Shown here in pieces: positions 24,753 through 34,186 of a stretch of DNA of 64,000 nucleotides. The position numbers and the translations under genes are program-made. The notes beneath the pieces are model-generated. The model was not told the DNA's origin and did not search any database. It saw only the letters and a program-made list of their open reading frames with translations. Source of the stretch: an uncultured Porphyromonadaceae bacterium (lineage in GTDB: Bacteria > Bacteroidota > Bacteroidia > Bacteroidales > Muribaculaceae); the NCBI GenBank assembly GCA_947175425.1, contig CAMWMR010000004.1, positions 1 to 64,000 of the forward strand, read 5' to 3'. Within the stretch, counting starts at the first letter, position 1; each line of letters begins with the position of its first letter.

Positions 24753-27725
24753 ATGTCCAATTATCTATATGCAACATTGGCAGCCCTGGGCGTAGTTTTC
24801 AACGCCGGGGCCGCCACTACAAATTTCGACAAAAACAAACTTGACGCGGCAACACACTGGGCCGATTCGGTGTACAGCACTTTATCGGAGCGCCAGCGTA
24901 TTGCGCAGCTTGTATTTCCCAAAGTAGTTCCAACCGAAACCGAGGCTACAAAAGCCGCTCTCCGCAGGCTTATCGAGACCGACGGCTGCGGAGGCTTGCT
25001 GTTCACCGAAGGAACCGCCCAACAGCACGCTTTTGCCACAAACTATGCACAAAGCGTTGCAAAAGTACCGGTTATGATGACCTTCGACGGCGAATGGGGA
25101 TTATCCATGCGAATAAAGGACACTCCCCGTTTCCCGCACAACATGGCTTTGGGTGCTATTTCCGATTACAGGCTTCTCTATGAATACGGCAAAGAAATGG
25201 CGCGCGAATGCCGCATTGCCGGCGTACACGTGAACTTTGCGCCCGATGCCGATGTAAACTCCAATCCCGCCAATCCCGTTATAGGCTACCGCGCTTTCGG
25301 CGAAGACCCCGAACGTGTTGCAAAAGCTTCTACGGCATATTCTCTCGGTATGGAAGATGGAGGCGTACAGGCTGTGGCAAAGCATTTTCCCGGCCACGGC
25401 GACACATCAACCGACTCTCACAAAGCTCTTACGGTTGTAAACCACACACGCCAACGCCTCGACAGCACCGACATGGTGCCTTTCCGCGATTTCATCGAAT
25501 CGGGATGTTCGGGCATTATGGTGGGACACATAGCCGTTCCTGCACTCGATGCAGCCGGAACACCTGCATCGCTGTCTAAAAAGATTACCGACGGTGTACT
25601 GCGCAATGAGCTTGGTTTTGAAGGGCTTATCTATACCGATGCGCTCGGTATGAAAGGTGCCACTCACGCCTCCTCTACCCCGGCCACCGATGCGCTGCTC
25701 GCCGGTGCCGATGTTCTGCTTTGCCCCGAAAAACCGCGCGAGGCCATAAACGACATTCTGGCCGCAGTACAGAGTGGTAAAATTTCAACAAAGACAATCG
25801 AAGACCGTTGCAAACGTGTGCTCCGTTACAAATATTATCTTGCTTGCGGCGAATCCCAAGTTCCCTCCGGCAAAGAAGTTTTGAAACAGACAAACAGCCC
25901 GCAAGCCGATGCCCTCATCAAAAAACTTGCCGAAGTTTCCATAACAGTTCTCCGGAACAAGAATAATCTGCTGCCGTTCGGCAATCTGGATACCAAACGC
26001 ATTTCGGTGGTAAACATAGGCGAACGCTCCGACAACGATTTTGTTTCCACATGCCGTGAATATGCACCCGTTAAAGCATATTATACTCTGAATGAAACCT
26101 TTTCGGAAGCATCTCTTGCAAAAATAAATAATGCCGATGCTGTGGTTGTGGCTGTTTACAACGATAAACCCGAAACCCGTCGGATTTTCGAACAGCTCGC
26201 CCGCACATCGCCGAATCTTACCGCCGTATTCCTCATCAACCCCTACAAGATGAACAAATTCGCCGACATGCTCGGCAATGTAAATTCCATTGTGCTTGCC
26301 TACGACAACATCGCACCCGAGCGCATAAGCGCCGCGCAGGCACTCTTCGGAGGCATAGCAACTTCGGGACGCCTTCCGGTTCATCTCAAAGGTCTTGCTC
26401 CCATGGGCACCGGAATCGAGTTGCAGAAGAACCGACTTGGCATTAGCTCGCCTGTGGCCGAAAGCATGCAGGCATGGCTAACCGACAGCATCGATGCTCT
26501 CATTGCCAAAGGATTGCGCACAGGAGCATTCCCCGGCTGCCAGGTACTGATTGCCAAAAACGGAAACATTGTGCACAACAAGAACTACGGACGCCTTTCA
26601 AGCGATGCCAACAGCGAAAAAGTTACCGCCGCAACAATCTACGACCTCGCTTCGGTTTCAAAAGCCACAGGTACGCTCGCAGGTATTATGAAAGCTTACG
26701 ACCAAGGCAAAATATCGCTGGACGCAACATTGGCCGAACTGATTCCGGAGCTTGCCGACTCAGCCAAGAAAGAAATAACAGTGCGTCAGCTGCTGTATCA
26801 CGAAACCGGAATGCCTGCAGCCCTCAACATGTTCAATGTAATGATGGACACACTCTCCTACTCCGGCCAACTCATTACCGCGCGCCCCGACAAAAATCAT
26901 TCCATCAAAATACAAAACCGCGCCTACGGCCACAACACTGCCAAGTTGCGTCGCGACATTACGGCAGCCGAAAGCTCGTCCGCATTCCCCGTAAAAGCCG
27001 CCGAAGGGCTCTTTACCGGAAAAAGCACCTACGATTCCATTATGGGACGTATCTACAACATTCCCCTCCGCGCCAACCGTAATTTCAACTACTCGTGTCT
27101 TAATTTCTGTATTCTCATGGACATAGAGCAGCGAGCCACCGGTCAACGCCACAACGATTTTGTAAAAAATGAAGTCTTTGCCCCAATGGGAGCCTACAGC
27201 ACCGGATACCGCCCGACAGAATGGGCCGAGGCAAAAAACATAGCTCCTACCGAAAAAGATACTTTCCTTCGCCGTCAGACTCTCAAAGGATTTGTACACG
27301 ACGAGCTGGCAAACTTCTCGGGCGGCGTGCAAGGCAATGCCGGACTTTTTGCCAATGCTTCCGATGTTGCAAAATACTGTCAGATGCTGCTTAACGGAGG
27401 ATATTACGGCGATAAGCGCATTCTTTCCGAAGAAACCGTAAAACTGTTCACAACATCCAAAAGCCCCACTTGCCGACGCGGCCTCGGATTCGACAAACCC
27501 GACAAAGAGAATCCCGACAATTCTCCTACCTGCGACGAAGCTAACCCTGAAGTTTTCGGACACCTCGGCTTTACAGGAACCGTTTTTTGGGTAGATCCCA
27601 AGGAAGACCTTATATTCGTTTTCCTGTGTAACCGCGTCAATCCCACCCGCGACAATTCGGCATTCAGCAAGCTCAATATACGTCCGCATCTTTTCTCGCT
27701 GGTATATAAATCGCTGAATAACTGA
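24753..27725 (+). CDS. GH3 beta-N-acetylhexosaminidase fused to a class C beta-lactamase-like domain
   Basis: This 990-residue exported protein has a signal peptide-like N-terminus (LYATLAALGVVFNAGA). Residues about 40-370 form a NagZ-type GH3 domain. The His/Asp general acid-base loop is KHFPGHGDTSTDSH (210-223), and the nucleophile is probably Asp296 in IYTDALGMKG. A GH3 C-terminal alpha/beta domain follows. The C-terminal third (about 575-985) is a serine beta-lactamase/esterase fold with SVSK at 634-637 and a third motif GHLGFTG; the expected YxN is YSC. The fusion is common in Bacteroidetes and suggests combined peptidoglycan glycan trimming and peptide or ester hydrolysis. The lactamase-like activity is not proven. 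Confidence 0.9.
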   Translation: MSNYLYATLAALGVVFNAGAATTNFDKNKLDAATHWADSVYSTLSERQRIAQLVFPKVVPTETEATKAALRRLIETDGCGGLLFTEGTAQQHAFATNYAQSVAKVPVMMTFDGEWGLSMRIKDTPRFPHNMALGAISDYRLLYEYGKEMARECRIAGVHVNFAPDADVNSNPANPVIGYRAFGEDPERVAKASTAYSLGMEDGGVQAVAKHFPGHGDTSTDSHKALTVVNHTRQRLDSTDMVPFRDFIESGCSGIMVGHIAVPALDAAGTPASLSKKITDGVLRNELGFEGLIYTDALGMKGATHASSTPATDALLAGADVLLCPEKPREAINDILAAVQSGKISTKTIEDRCKRVLRYKYYLACGESQVPSGKEVLKQTNSPQADALIKKLAEVSITVLRNKNNLLPFGNLDTKRISVVNIGERSDNDFVSTCREYAPVKAYYTLNETFSEASLAKINNADAVVVAVYNDKPETRRIFEQLARTSPNLTAVFLINPYKMNKFADMLGNVNSIVLAYDNIAPERISAAQALFGGIATSGRLPVHLKGLAPMGTGIELQKNRLGISSPVAESMQAWLTDSIDALIAKGLRTGAFPGCQVLIAKNGNIVHNKNYGRLSSDANSEKVTAATIYDLASVSKATGTLAGIMKAYDQGKISLDATLAELIPELADSAKKEITVRQLLYHETGMPAALNMFNVMMDTLSYSGQLITARPDKNHSIKIQNRAYGHNTAKLRRDITAAESSSAFPVKAAEGLFTGKSTYDSIMGRIYNIPLRANRNFNYSCLNFCILMDIEQRATGQRHNDFVKNEVFAPMGAYSTGYRPTEWAEAKNIAPTEKDTFLRRQTLKGFVHDELANFSGGVQGNAGLFANASDVAKYCQMLLNGGYYGDKRILSEETVKLFTTSKSPTCRRGLGFDKPDKENPDNSPTCDEANPEVFGHLGFTGTVFWVDPKEDLIFVFLCNRVNPTRDNSAFSKLNIRPHLFSLVYKSLNN

Positions 27726-27742
27726 CAACAGAACAACAGGTA

Positions 27743-28660
27743 ATGAAAAAATTTCTCATTCTCCTTCTTCTCATTTCCATGGCAAGTCGGGTATCGGCAT
27801 TCGAGGCCGACAGCTGCCGTCGTGCTCCTCAGATTATCGCAGGAGCGGCAGGCGCATTGGCTATAAACGCTGCAGCCACCGAAGTGTTGAAACACAGCAT
27901 TCACGAAATGCGTCCCAACCGTGCCGACAACCACTCGTTTCCGTCACGCCACACCTCATGGGCTTTTGCTGCAGCCACGGCCTTTTCCCACGAACTGTAC
28001 CGGTACTCGCCATGGTGGAGCGTCGGGGCTCATGCCGTAGCAGGTGCTGTGGGATACCAACGTGTTGTATCGGGCAATCACTACGGTTCCGATGTTGTTG
28101 CCGGCGAAATAACAGGAATCCTTTCGGCTGAACTGTCCTATTTCATATGCAGCCGCATATGGCGCAACTCGGGCAATACCACTTATTCCACCAATAACTT
28201 CCGCACCAACATTGCCATAGGCACCGAAGCAATGTTCCACCTTGGAAAGCCTCTCGGAACACGACTATGTACCGGCTACGCCCTCAGCGCACGCATCCGT
28301 ATTCCCATAGCCGAAAACTGGGGAGTTGCCGCAAGCATGCGCACATGCTCAAGTCCGCTTCAAGGCATGGCACAAACCTTGGAAAGCACAGGCATTACGG
28401 CCGGACTTTGCGGCCACCACACACTCCCCTGCTCTTTCCTTGCTGTTGAACCTGTGGTAGAAGCAGGCTATTCAATCCTCTCCGGGACAAAAAAAATACC
28501 GCATTCCACCTTCAGCTTCAATGCCTTGGGAGAATGCGGAATAAGTATGCGGCTTACGCCGAAATTCGCTGTACGGGCAGCTGCTGGAATAATGTTTTCA
28601 ACCTACTCCAAAGCAGCTGCAGGAATCAATGCGTCGCTGGGCTCGGTTGCAGTGTTTTAA
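27743..28660 (+). CDS. PAP2-family phosphatase with C-terminal beta-barrel-like region
   Basis: This 305-residue exported protein has signal peptide MKKFLILLLLISMASRVSA. The acid phosphatase motifs are all present: KHSIHEMRPNR (motif 1), SFPSRHTS (motif 2, with PSRH for the usual PSGH) and RVVSGNHYGSDVVAG (motif 3). It probably dephosphorylates a lipid, undecaprenyl pyrophosphate or lipid A. From about residue 160 the protein changes to alternating polar/apolar strands and ends in Phe, as outer-membrane barrels do. The 3' end overlaps the convergent antiporter gene by 35 bp. Confidence 0.85.
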   Translation: MKKFLILLLLISMASRVSAFEADSCRRAPQIIAGAAGALAINAAATEVLKHSIHEMRPNRADNHSFPSRHTSWAFAAATAFSHELYRYSPWWSVGAHAVAGAVGYQRVVSGNHYGSDVVAGEITGILSAELSYFICSRIWRNSGNTTYSTNNFRTNIAIGTEAMFHLGKPLGTRLCTGYALSARIRIPIAENWGVAASMRTCSSPLQGMAQTLESTGITAGLCGHHTLPCSFLAVEPVVEAGYSILSGTKKIPHSTFSFNALGECGISMRLTPKFAVRAAAGIMFSTYSKAAAGINASLGSVAVF

Positions 28661-30092
28661 TACCTTCCTTGATTTTGAAGCCTGTAAAGGCAAACAACAA
28701 GGTAAACAGCGGCGACATATAATTGAATATACAGAACGGCAGATAAGTGAGAGTGGCCACACCCAGCACAGCCGACTGTGTAACACCGCATGAATTCCAG
28801 GGAATAAGTACGGAAGTCACCGAAACGGAATCCTCGAGGGTACGGCTAAGCAATCGTGGTTCAAGACCGTAACGGCGATAAACATTACGGAACATATTGC
28901 CGCCTATAATAATAGAAAGATACTGGTCGGCAGTACAGCTGTTCAGCGATAATCCGCAGCCAACCGTAGAACCGACAATTGCAAAACGGCTGTTAAGACG
29001 CGATGTTAGCGCACGCGTAAGGCGTCCGAGCATGCCGGTTCCTATCATGGCCGTGCCGAACATCATGGCACAAAGCACAAGCGCCACGGTATTGAGCATT
29101 CCGGTAATGCCGGAGGTGGTGACAAGGTCGTCGAATGTAGCGTTTCCTGTAGCGAAAACAGTCTCGCTCCAAATCATTTTCAGAACACCCTGCAAAGAAC
29201 CGCCGTCCCACATTTCAAGCAAATGCGGTTGAAAAACGAACACACCGGCAAGACCCATCATTCCGCTTGCAAAAAGTACAACCAGAGTCGGAACACGGAA
29301 CGCAATCAGTGCAACCGTAAGCACAGGGATTACAAGCACCCACGGCGACAGATTGAAGGTTTCAGCCAGCAGTCCGCGAATTTCCGAAGCGGCAATATCC
29401 GATGAAGGGGAGGAAAACACACCGGCCAGCAGGAATACAACCAAAGCCAGCCCCATGGCGGGAATCGATGTGATAATAAGATAACGTATATGCTTGAAAA
29501 GGTCAACACCGCAGGCGCTCGATGCAACAACTGTGGTATCACTCAAAGGCGACACTTTGTCGCCGAAGTAAGCGCCCGAAATAATAGCACCGGCAACCCA
29601 TCCGGGATGAAAACCCATCACGGTACCTATACCCATAAAAGCCACGCCTATGGTTGCGATAGTACTCCACGAGCTGCCTGTAAGTACCGAAATAACGGCA
29701 CACACGGCACACGTAACAACTAAAAATGCCTTGGGAGTGAGCAGCTGCAATCCATAGTCGATAAGGGTTGGAACAACGCCGCTCAGCATCCATGTAGTGC
29801 TTACAATAGCTATGAATATAAGCATAGGTACGGCAGGAAGTATCTGGCGTGCACTCCGGCGGAAACCGATAATCATTCCTCGTCGCGACAAAGCCCGCGC
29901 AAAAAAAGCAAGAACAACAGCCAACACAGCCGACGACAACAAGGCCAGATGACTGTAATCGGAAATGGCGCCTGCTCCTTTTATAATAAGTACACACGCA
30001 AGAAAAGATAAAAGAAATGCCACCGGAAGGGCAGAAACAAGCAGCGACGGCTCCGCCGACTTGTTAAAATTAAACAGACTTTTCAATTTCAA
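28626..30092 (-). CDS. nhaC: NhaC-family Na+/H+ antiporter
   Basis: This 488-residue inner-membrane protein has about 12 hydrophobic segments. Family-typical stretches include TGSSWSTIATIGVAFMGIG, ISGAYFGDKVSPLSDTTVVAS and LNSCTADQYLSIIIGGNMF. It exchanges sodium for protons across the inner membrane. The start is a TTG (no ATG is available near the conserved N-terminus), preceded by an A-rich stretch. A -7 box (TAATTTTG on the minus strand, 30148-30155) lies about 55 bp upstream. It is transcribed alone and converges on the PAP2 gene. Confidence 0.88.
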   Translation of the reverse strand: MKLKSLFNFNKSAEPSLLVSALPVAFLLSFLACVLIIKGAGAISDYSHLALLSSAVLAVVLAFFARALSRRGMIIGFRRSARQILPAVPMLIFIAIVSTTWMLSGVVPTLIDYGLQLLTPKAFLVVTCAVCAVISVLTGSSWSTIATIGVAFMGIGTVMGFHPGWVAGAIISGAYFGDKVSPLSDTTVVASSACGVDLFKHIRYLIITSIPAMGLALVVFLLAGVFSSPSSDIAASEIRGLLAETFNLSPWVLVIPVLTVALIAFRVPTLVVLFASGMMGLAGVFVFQPHLLEMWDGGSLQGVLKMIWSETVFATGNATFDDLVTTSGITGMLNTVALVLCAMMFGTAMIGTGMLGRLTRALTSRLNSRFAIVGSTVGCGLSLNSCTADQYLSIIIGGNMFRNVYRRYGLEPRLLSRTLEDSVSVTSVLIPWNSCGVTQSAVLGVATLTYLPFCIFNYMSPLFTLLFAFTGFKIKEGIKTLQPSPATH

Positions 30093-30147
30093 TTTACCTT
30101 GAGAATTGTATAATAAATAATTGCCTCTACATTGGATAAACCGGGCG

Positions 30148-30155
30148 CAAAATTA
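30148..30155 (-). promoter_or_regulatory. nhaC promoter -7 box
   Basis: On the minus strand the box reads TAATTTTG, matching the Bacteroidota consensus. It lies in the 210-bp gap between the divergent nhaC and DUF3822 genes. Confidence 0.55.
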
Positions 30156-30262
30156 ATAATTCAGAGTCATATAATCACTCCTTAAGTCGCGCCCTTTGCA
30201 TTTATTAGCAGTATTTGCCTTTTTTTCTTTTAAAACTGTCCCTTTTTTATCAACAAAAGATA

Positions 30263-30294
30263 TTTGCACGAAAACTACTTTTGTTGTAATTTTG
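30263..30294 (+). promoter_or_regulatory. Promoter of the DUF3822-rsmD pair
   Basis: TTTG (30263-30266), a 20-bp spacer and TAATTTTG (30287-30294) match both promoter boxes. The ATG at 30303 is only 8 bp further on, so the leader would be almost absent. Confidence 0.65.
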
Positions 30295-30302
30295 TGCTAT
30301 CT

Positions 30303-31130
30303 ATGCCGATGGACTTTTCCAATATTACAAATCCGCGACTATGGCGCCTGATGCTCCAGGTTGATCCCGAGAACATACGGTTCGCCGTAAGCTCCACTGT
30401 AGAGGACGCTTCACTGGCGCAGGCTTCCGTATGCCTCGATGCTTCCCAAGCTTTTGGCAAAGCCTTGGAAGAGGCCATATACAGCATTCCCGGACTTTTG
30501 TCCGATTTCGGCAGTGTCGACATTCTCGTACGCACTTCCGCCTATACCCTTGTTCCTCCGGAAGTTAATGCCGAAACCGCAACTGTGTGCGCTGAATATG
30601 CAAAGATTGCCGACGATGATACCGACGATATTCTTCTGCAGGAATCTGCCGGCGGATGCACCATAGTGTGGGCATGCTCCGAAGCAATTATCAACTTTTT
30701 GCGACGAACATTCCCAACCGCCCGCATAAAACCTCACATCGCGCCATTGCTCAGCTATTTCGGGCGACAGGCAAGCACCGGAAACTGCGGAAAAATATAC
30801 ATGCACCTCTGCGAGCAGCCTCGCGAAGCCGACATTATGGCATATGGCAACGACGGCAAACTCCTTGGCGCATTCACAAAACCATTCGAGCAGGACGCCG
30901 ATATTTGCTACGCCGCTATTGCAACGGCAAAAACATTCGGAATGAACGTCGGCTCGCACGATGAAATCCAACTTTGCGGCGACAGCTGCCGACGAGGCAC
31001 CCTCATGCCCGTTCTGCGCCGCTTTGCGCCTCGCACTGTTCCTCTTATATTCCCCTCGGCCGCCATGCGCGCCGGTATCGAAGCTTTCAAAGCACCTTTC
31101 CCTTTAATACTATTGCCTTTATGCGAATAA
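30303..31130 (+). CDS. DUF3822 family protein
   Basis: This 275-residue protein, conserved in Bacteroidales and usually next to rsmD, belongs to the DUF3822 family. It looks like an actin-like ATPase fold remnant: the N-terminal strand block is RFAVSSTVEDASLAQASVCL and the C-terminal block is DEIQLCGDSCRRGTLMPVLR. Its function is not established. The start at 30303 is chosen because upstream codons would cover the promoter. The stop overlaps the rsmD start by 10 bp, so the pair is co-translated. Confidence 0.75.
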   Translation: MPMDFSNITNPRLWRLMLQVDPENIRFAVSSTVEDASLAQASVCLDASQAFGKALEEAIYSIPGLLSDFGSVDILVRTSAYTLVPPEVNAETATVCAEYAKIADDDTDDILLQESAGGCTIVWACSEAIINFLRRTFPTARIKPHIAPLLSYFGRQASTGNCGKIYMHLCEQPREADIMAYGNDGKLLGAFTKPFEQDADICYAAIATAKTFGMNVGSHDEIQLCGDSCRRGTLMPVLRRFAPRTVPLIFPSAAMRAGIEAFKAPFPLILLPLCE

Positions 31131-31657
31131 TTCGTGGTAAATACGGACGACGACGTTTCGATGTTCCCTCAAACATCTCCGCCCGCCCCACTACCGACTT
31201 TGCAAAAGAAAATCTGTTCAACGTTCTGGAAAACAACTATGTCGATTTCGAAGGACTTTCGGCACTCGACCTCTTTGCCGGCACCGGAGCAATAAGTTTC
31301 GAACTCCTTTCGCGAGGATGCGCGGCAGTGACAGCCGTGGAAAAAGCACGCACACAGCAAACATTCATAATGCGTGTTGTAAAAGAACTCGGCGACGAAA
31401 ATCTCACCCTGATTCGAGGCGATGTTCTGCGTTTTATCGAAAGCGGAGCCGGCCCTTACGACTTCATCTTCGCCGATCCCCCCTACGACATGGACGGATT
31501 TGCCGAAATACCCGGTAAAATCCTAAGCAGCAAGCTCGTGAAGCCCGGAACCGTTGTTGTTGTGGAACATAACAAATCGCACGATTTCTCAATGCTGCCC
31601 GGTTTCAGCGAACACCGCGCCTACGGCTCCGTAAACTTCTCCGTTTTTGTCGTTTAA
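31121..31657 (+). CDS. rsmD: 16S rRNA (guanine(966)-N(2))-methyltransferase RsmD
   Basis: This 178-residue SAM-dependent methyltransferase modifies G966 of 16S rRNA. It begins with the family signature [13 protein letters not shown] and [16 protein letters not shown]. Motif I is [18 protein letters not shown] (about 47-64), and motif IV is FADPPYD (about 115-121). The start at 31121 is fixed by the conserved N-terminus and overlaps the DUF3822 stop. The guaA promoter begins within its last codons. Confidence 0.93.
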   Translation: MRIIRGKYGRRRFDVPSNISARPTTDFAKENLFNVLENNYVDFEGLSALDLFAGTGAISFELLSRGCAAVTAVEKARTQQTFIMRVVKELGDENLTLIRGDVLRFIESGAGPYDFIFADPPYDMDGFAEIPGKILSSKLVKPGTVVVVEHNKSHDFSMLPGFSEHRAYGSVNFSVFVV

Positions 31658-31676
31658 ACAAAAACAGCTAACTTTG
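31646..31676 (+). promoter_or_regulatory. guaA promoter
   Basis: TTTG (31646-31649), a 19-bp spacer and TAACTTTG (31669-31676) lie 30 bp before the guaA start. The -33 box lies within the end of rsmD. Confidence 0.7.
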
Positions 31677-31706
31677 CACACACAACCATCCCCACACACA
31701 TATTCT

Positions 31707-33245
31707 ATGCAGGAAAAGATTGTAATCCTCGATTTCGGCTCGCAGACAACCCAGCTTATCGGGCGACGTATCCGCGAGCTTAACATTTACAGCGAAATCA
31801 TTCCCTACAACAAGTACCCCTACGGGAAAGAAAAAGAAGAAGGAATAATCGGAGTAATTCTTTCGGGAAGTCCCCTTTCGGTTTACGACAAGGACGCTTT
31901 CCGAATCGATTTTGAAAAGCTCACCGGTCGCGTACCCGTACTCGGCATTTGCTACGGAGCACAGCTCACCGCCTACAACTACGGCGGAAGCGTCGAAAGC
32001 GCACCCTCCCGCGAATACGGCCGCGCTCACCTCGAATTTATCGACCCGGAATGTCCTCTTTTCCATGGCATTGAAAAAGGTGCACAAGTATGGATGAGCC
32101 ACGGCGACACAATCACCGCCCTCCCCGAAGGTTTCGAATGCGTCGCATCCACATCGCACGTTACATTCGCAGCCTTCCAGGCACCCGAAACAATGGGACA
32201 GCTGTGGGGCGTACAGTTCCACCCCGAAGTTTTCCACAGCACATGCGGAATGCAGCTCTTGCAGAATTTCGCTGTGGACATTTGCGGCGCATCACGCTCA
32301 TGGAGCGCCGAATCCTTTATCGAGACAACCGTTGCCGAACTCCGCGAGCAACTCGGGAACGACCGCGTTATCCTCGGCCTCAGCGGTGGCGTCGATTCAT
32401 CCGTGGCAGCCGTACTCCTTAACCGCGCAATAGGCAAAAACCTCACATGCATATTCGTGGATCACGGAATGCTCCGCAAAAATGAATTCACCGATGTGCT
32501 GCGCGACTACGAATGCCTCGGCCTCAATGTAATAGGTGTCGACGCTTCCGATAAATTCTTCGCCGACCTCGCCGGAGTCACCGACCCCGAACGCAAACGT
32601 AAAATCATCGGTGCCGACTTCATAGAAGTTTTCGACGCCGAAGCCTCAAAAATAACCGACGCCCGTTGGCTCGCTCAAGGCACAATATATCCCGACTGCA
32701 TCGAGTCGCTTTCAATCACCGGAACGGTCATTAAAAGCCACCACAACGTAGGCGGACTTCCCGAGCGAATGAACCTGAGCCTCTGCGAACCGCTCCGTCT
32801 TCTCTTCAAGGACGAAGTGCGAGCCGTTGGACGCGCGCTCGGAATGCCCGAGCACCTCATCAAGCGTCATCCCTTCCCCGGCCCCGGGCTCGCAGTACGA
32901 ATCCTCGGCGAAGTAACACGCGAAAAAGTGGAAATTCTCCAGAATGCCGACCATATATTCATTCAGGGACTGCGCGACAGCGGCCTGTACGACCAAGTAT
33001 GGCAGGCCGGTGTGATACTCCTCCCCGTGCAAAGCGTAGGCGTTATGGGCGACGAACGCACCTACGAACGCGCCGTGGCGCTCCGTGCCGTTACATCCAC
33101 CGATGCAATGACAGCCGACTGGGCACACCTCCCCTACGAATTCCTTGCCAAAGTAAGCAACGAAATCATAAACAAAGTAAAAGGAGTAAACCGCGTCTGC
33201 TACGACATCTCCTCAAAACCCCCGGCAACAATCGAGTGGGAATAA
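31707..33245 (+). CDS. guaA: GMP synthase (glutamine-hydrolysing)
   Basis: This enzyme converts XMP to GMP with glutamine and ATP. It has 512 residues, usual length. The class I glutamine amidotransferase domain has its nucleophile near Cys82 (GICYGAQL) and the His/Glu pair in [11 protein letters not shown]. The ATP-pyrophosphatase domain has the PP-loop [13 protein letters not shown] near 226. The C-terminal dimerization domain ends in the typical PPATIEWE. The start [13 protein letters not shown] matches the family. guaB, the preceding step, is at 57300. A strong hairpin follows. Confidence 0.97.
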   Translation: MQEKIVILDFGSQTTQLIGRRIRELNIYSEIIPYNKYPYGKEKEEGIIGVILSGSPLSVYDKDAFRIDFEKLTGRVPVLGICYGAQLTAYNYGGSVESAPSREYGRAHLEFIDPECPLFHGIEKGAQVWMSHGDTITALPEGFECVASTSHVTFAAFQAPETMGQLWGVQFHPEVFHSTCGMQLLQNFAVDICGASRSWSAESFIETTVAELREQLGNDRVILGLSGGVDSSVAAVLLNRAIGKNLTCIFVDHGMLRKNEFTDVLRDYECLGLNVIGVDASDKFFADLAGVTDPERKRKIIGADFIEVFDAEASKITDARWLAQGTIYPDCIESLSITGTVIKSHHNVGGLPERMNLSLCEPLRLLFKDEVRAVGRALGMPEHLIKRHPFPGPGLAVRILGEVTREKVEILQNADHIFIQGLRDSGLYDQVWQAGVILLPVQSVGVMGDERTYERAVALRAVTSTDAMTADWAHLPYEFLAKVSNEIINKVKGVNRVCYDISSKPPATIEWE

Positions 33246-33261
33246 CAACACCTCAACCATA

Positions 33262-33302
33262 AACAATCGGCGAATGGAACACTGCTCCATTCGCCGATTG
33301 TT
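33262..33302 (+). terminator. Hairpin after guaA
   Basis: Seventeen-base perfect arms (33262-33278 and 33286-33302) surround a 7-nt loop, 17 bp after the guaA stop. There is no clear U run but the stem is very stable. Confidence 0.65.
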
Positions 33303-33325
33303 CATTCAGGACAACGATAATACAC

Positions 33326-33364
33326 AAAAAAATGCCCATAAGCAATTTGCTCACAGGCATTTTT
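33326..33364 (-). terminator. tRNA-Pro(CGG) terminator
   Basis: The stem AAAATGCC/GGCATTTT (33329-33336, 33356-33363) contains an inner AGCAA/TTGCT pairing. On the minus strand it ends in a run of seven T. It lies 12 bp beyond the tRNA 3' end. Confidence 0.7.
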
Positions 33365-33375
33365 CATAAGCTTTG

Positions 33376-33448
33376 TCGGGGTGAGAAGACTCGAACTTCC
33401 GACCTCCACGTCCCGAACGTGGCGCGCTGCCAACTGTGCTACACCCCG
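33376..33448 (-). tRNA. tRNA-Pro (CGG)
   Basis: This is a complete cloverleaf on the minus strand: acceptor CGGGGTG/CACCCCG with discriminator A, anticodon stem CCACG/CGTGG with loop TTCGGGA giving anticodon CGG, and T-arm AGTTCGAGTCT. CCA is not encoded. Confidence 0.93.
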
Positions 33449-33464
33449 ATTGGCTAAGCGAGTG

Positions 33465-33472
33465 CAAAATTA
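33465..33472 (-). promoter_or_regulatory. tRNA-Pro(CGG) promoter -7 box
   Basis: On the minus strand the box reads TAATTTTG, 16 bp before the tRNA 5' end. Confidence 0.6.
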
Positions 33473-33518
33473 CAGCATTTTTTTAATATGGCAAAGCTTA
33501 TATCCGTTTTTTTACTAT

Positions 33519-34040
33519 TTAAAGACCAAAAAGTGCCGAAAAAAACGAGCTTGTAAACGAAAATATACCGCACACGAATCCTAATACCACCGAAACTATT
33601 ATCCAAATCTTTGCCTGTTCCGAGGCTCGACGTGCGCCGGCATAATCGCCCTGCGAATACTTGCTGCTAACCTGGCACGCATAAACAATTGCAGGAACAC
33701 CCGTAAAAATACAACACAAAATGGTAACCACAATCGACCACGCCAGATACGTCGGAGGACACGGTTCGGCAGGAGCGTTGTCAACACGCTCGGCACGATA
33801 CCCCTCGTTGCGCGGGCGCTCATAGCGAGGCGGCTCGGGAGCTTGTCTCGGAGGTGGTGGCGGAGGTGTGGCATTTCCAAAAAGATGACGCAACTGAGGA
33901 ACTTGCGAGGCCTGACGCCACTCGGGCATTCCCTCGCACCACACAAGCGTCGAAGGTGTTACTCCGTAATTCGGAAACAAAATTTCCGATATAGGCCCAA
34001 CTTGATTGCCTTCCGAATTTATTATATAATATTCTGTCAT
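33519..34040 (-). CDS. GYF_2 / CD225-dispanin membrane protein
   Basis: This 173-residue protein starts with a GYF_2-like domain (MTEYYIINSEGNQVGPISEI ... VWCEGMPEWRQASQV). A proline-rich linker (PPPPPPRQAPEPPR) follows. The C-terminal CD225/dispanin module has two membrane segments (YLAWSIVVTILCCIFTGVPA and IWIIVSVVLGFVCGIFSF). The start is set by the MTEYYI motif; 26 further in-frame codons upstream lack family similarity. A -7 box (TATATTTG, minus strand, 34059-34066) lies 18 bp upstream. These proteins are common in gut Bacteroidales and their function is unknown. Confidence 0.85.
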   Translation of the reverse strand: MTEYYIINSEGNQVGPISEILFPNYGVTPSTLVWCEGMPEWRQASQVPQLRHLFGNATPPPPPPRQAPEPPRYERPRNEGYRAERVDNAPAEPCPPTYLAWSIVVTILCCIFTGVPAIVYACQVSSKYSQGDYAGARRASEQAKIWIIVSVVLGFVCGIFSFTSSFFSALFGL

Positions 34041-34151
34041 CGCCAATGAGATTTTCCGCAAATATAAGCTTTTTTCGTCAAAACCAAGCCTCCCGGCATT
34101 TGAAAAGAATAAAAACATTTGCTCCTTTGCGGCTAAAATGGAAATTTTGAT

Positions 34152-34159
34152 TAATTTTG
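34152..34159 (+). promoter_or_regulatory. Promoter -7 box upstream of the DUF5106 gene
   Basis: TAATTTTG lies 27 bp before the start at 34187. It may drive the whole overlapping run to the TPR gene at 41381. Confidence 0.6.
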
Positions 34160-34186
34160 TGGAATGATATTATTTGTTCCATCATT

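Noticed and set aside
26760..27728. Long minus-strand ORF opposite the GH3/beta-lactamase gene (similarly 23870-24682, 35364-36188, 59019-59954)
   Set aside because: The codon bias of the real plus-strand gene leaves the antisense frame open. The translated products show no domain or plausible start.
33262..33364. A riboswitch between guaA and tRNA-Pro
   Set aside because: The two hairpins are well explained as terminators of the convergent guaA and tRNA transcripts; no conserved aptamer-like core is visible.
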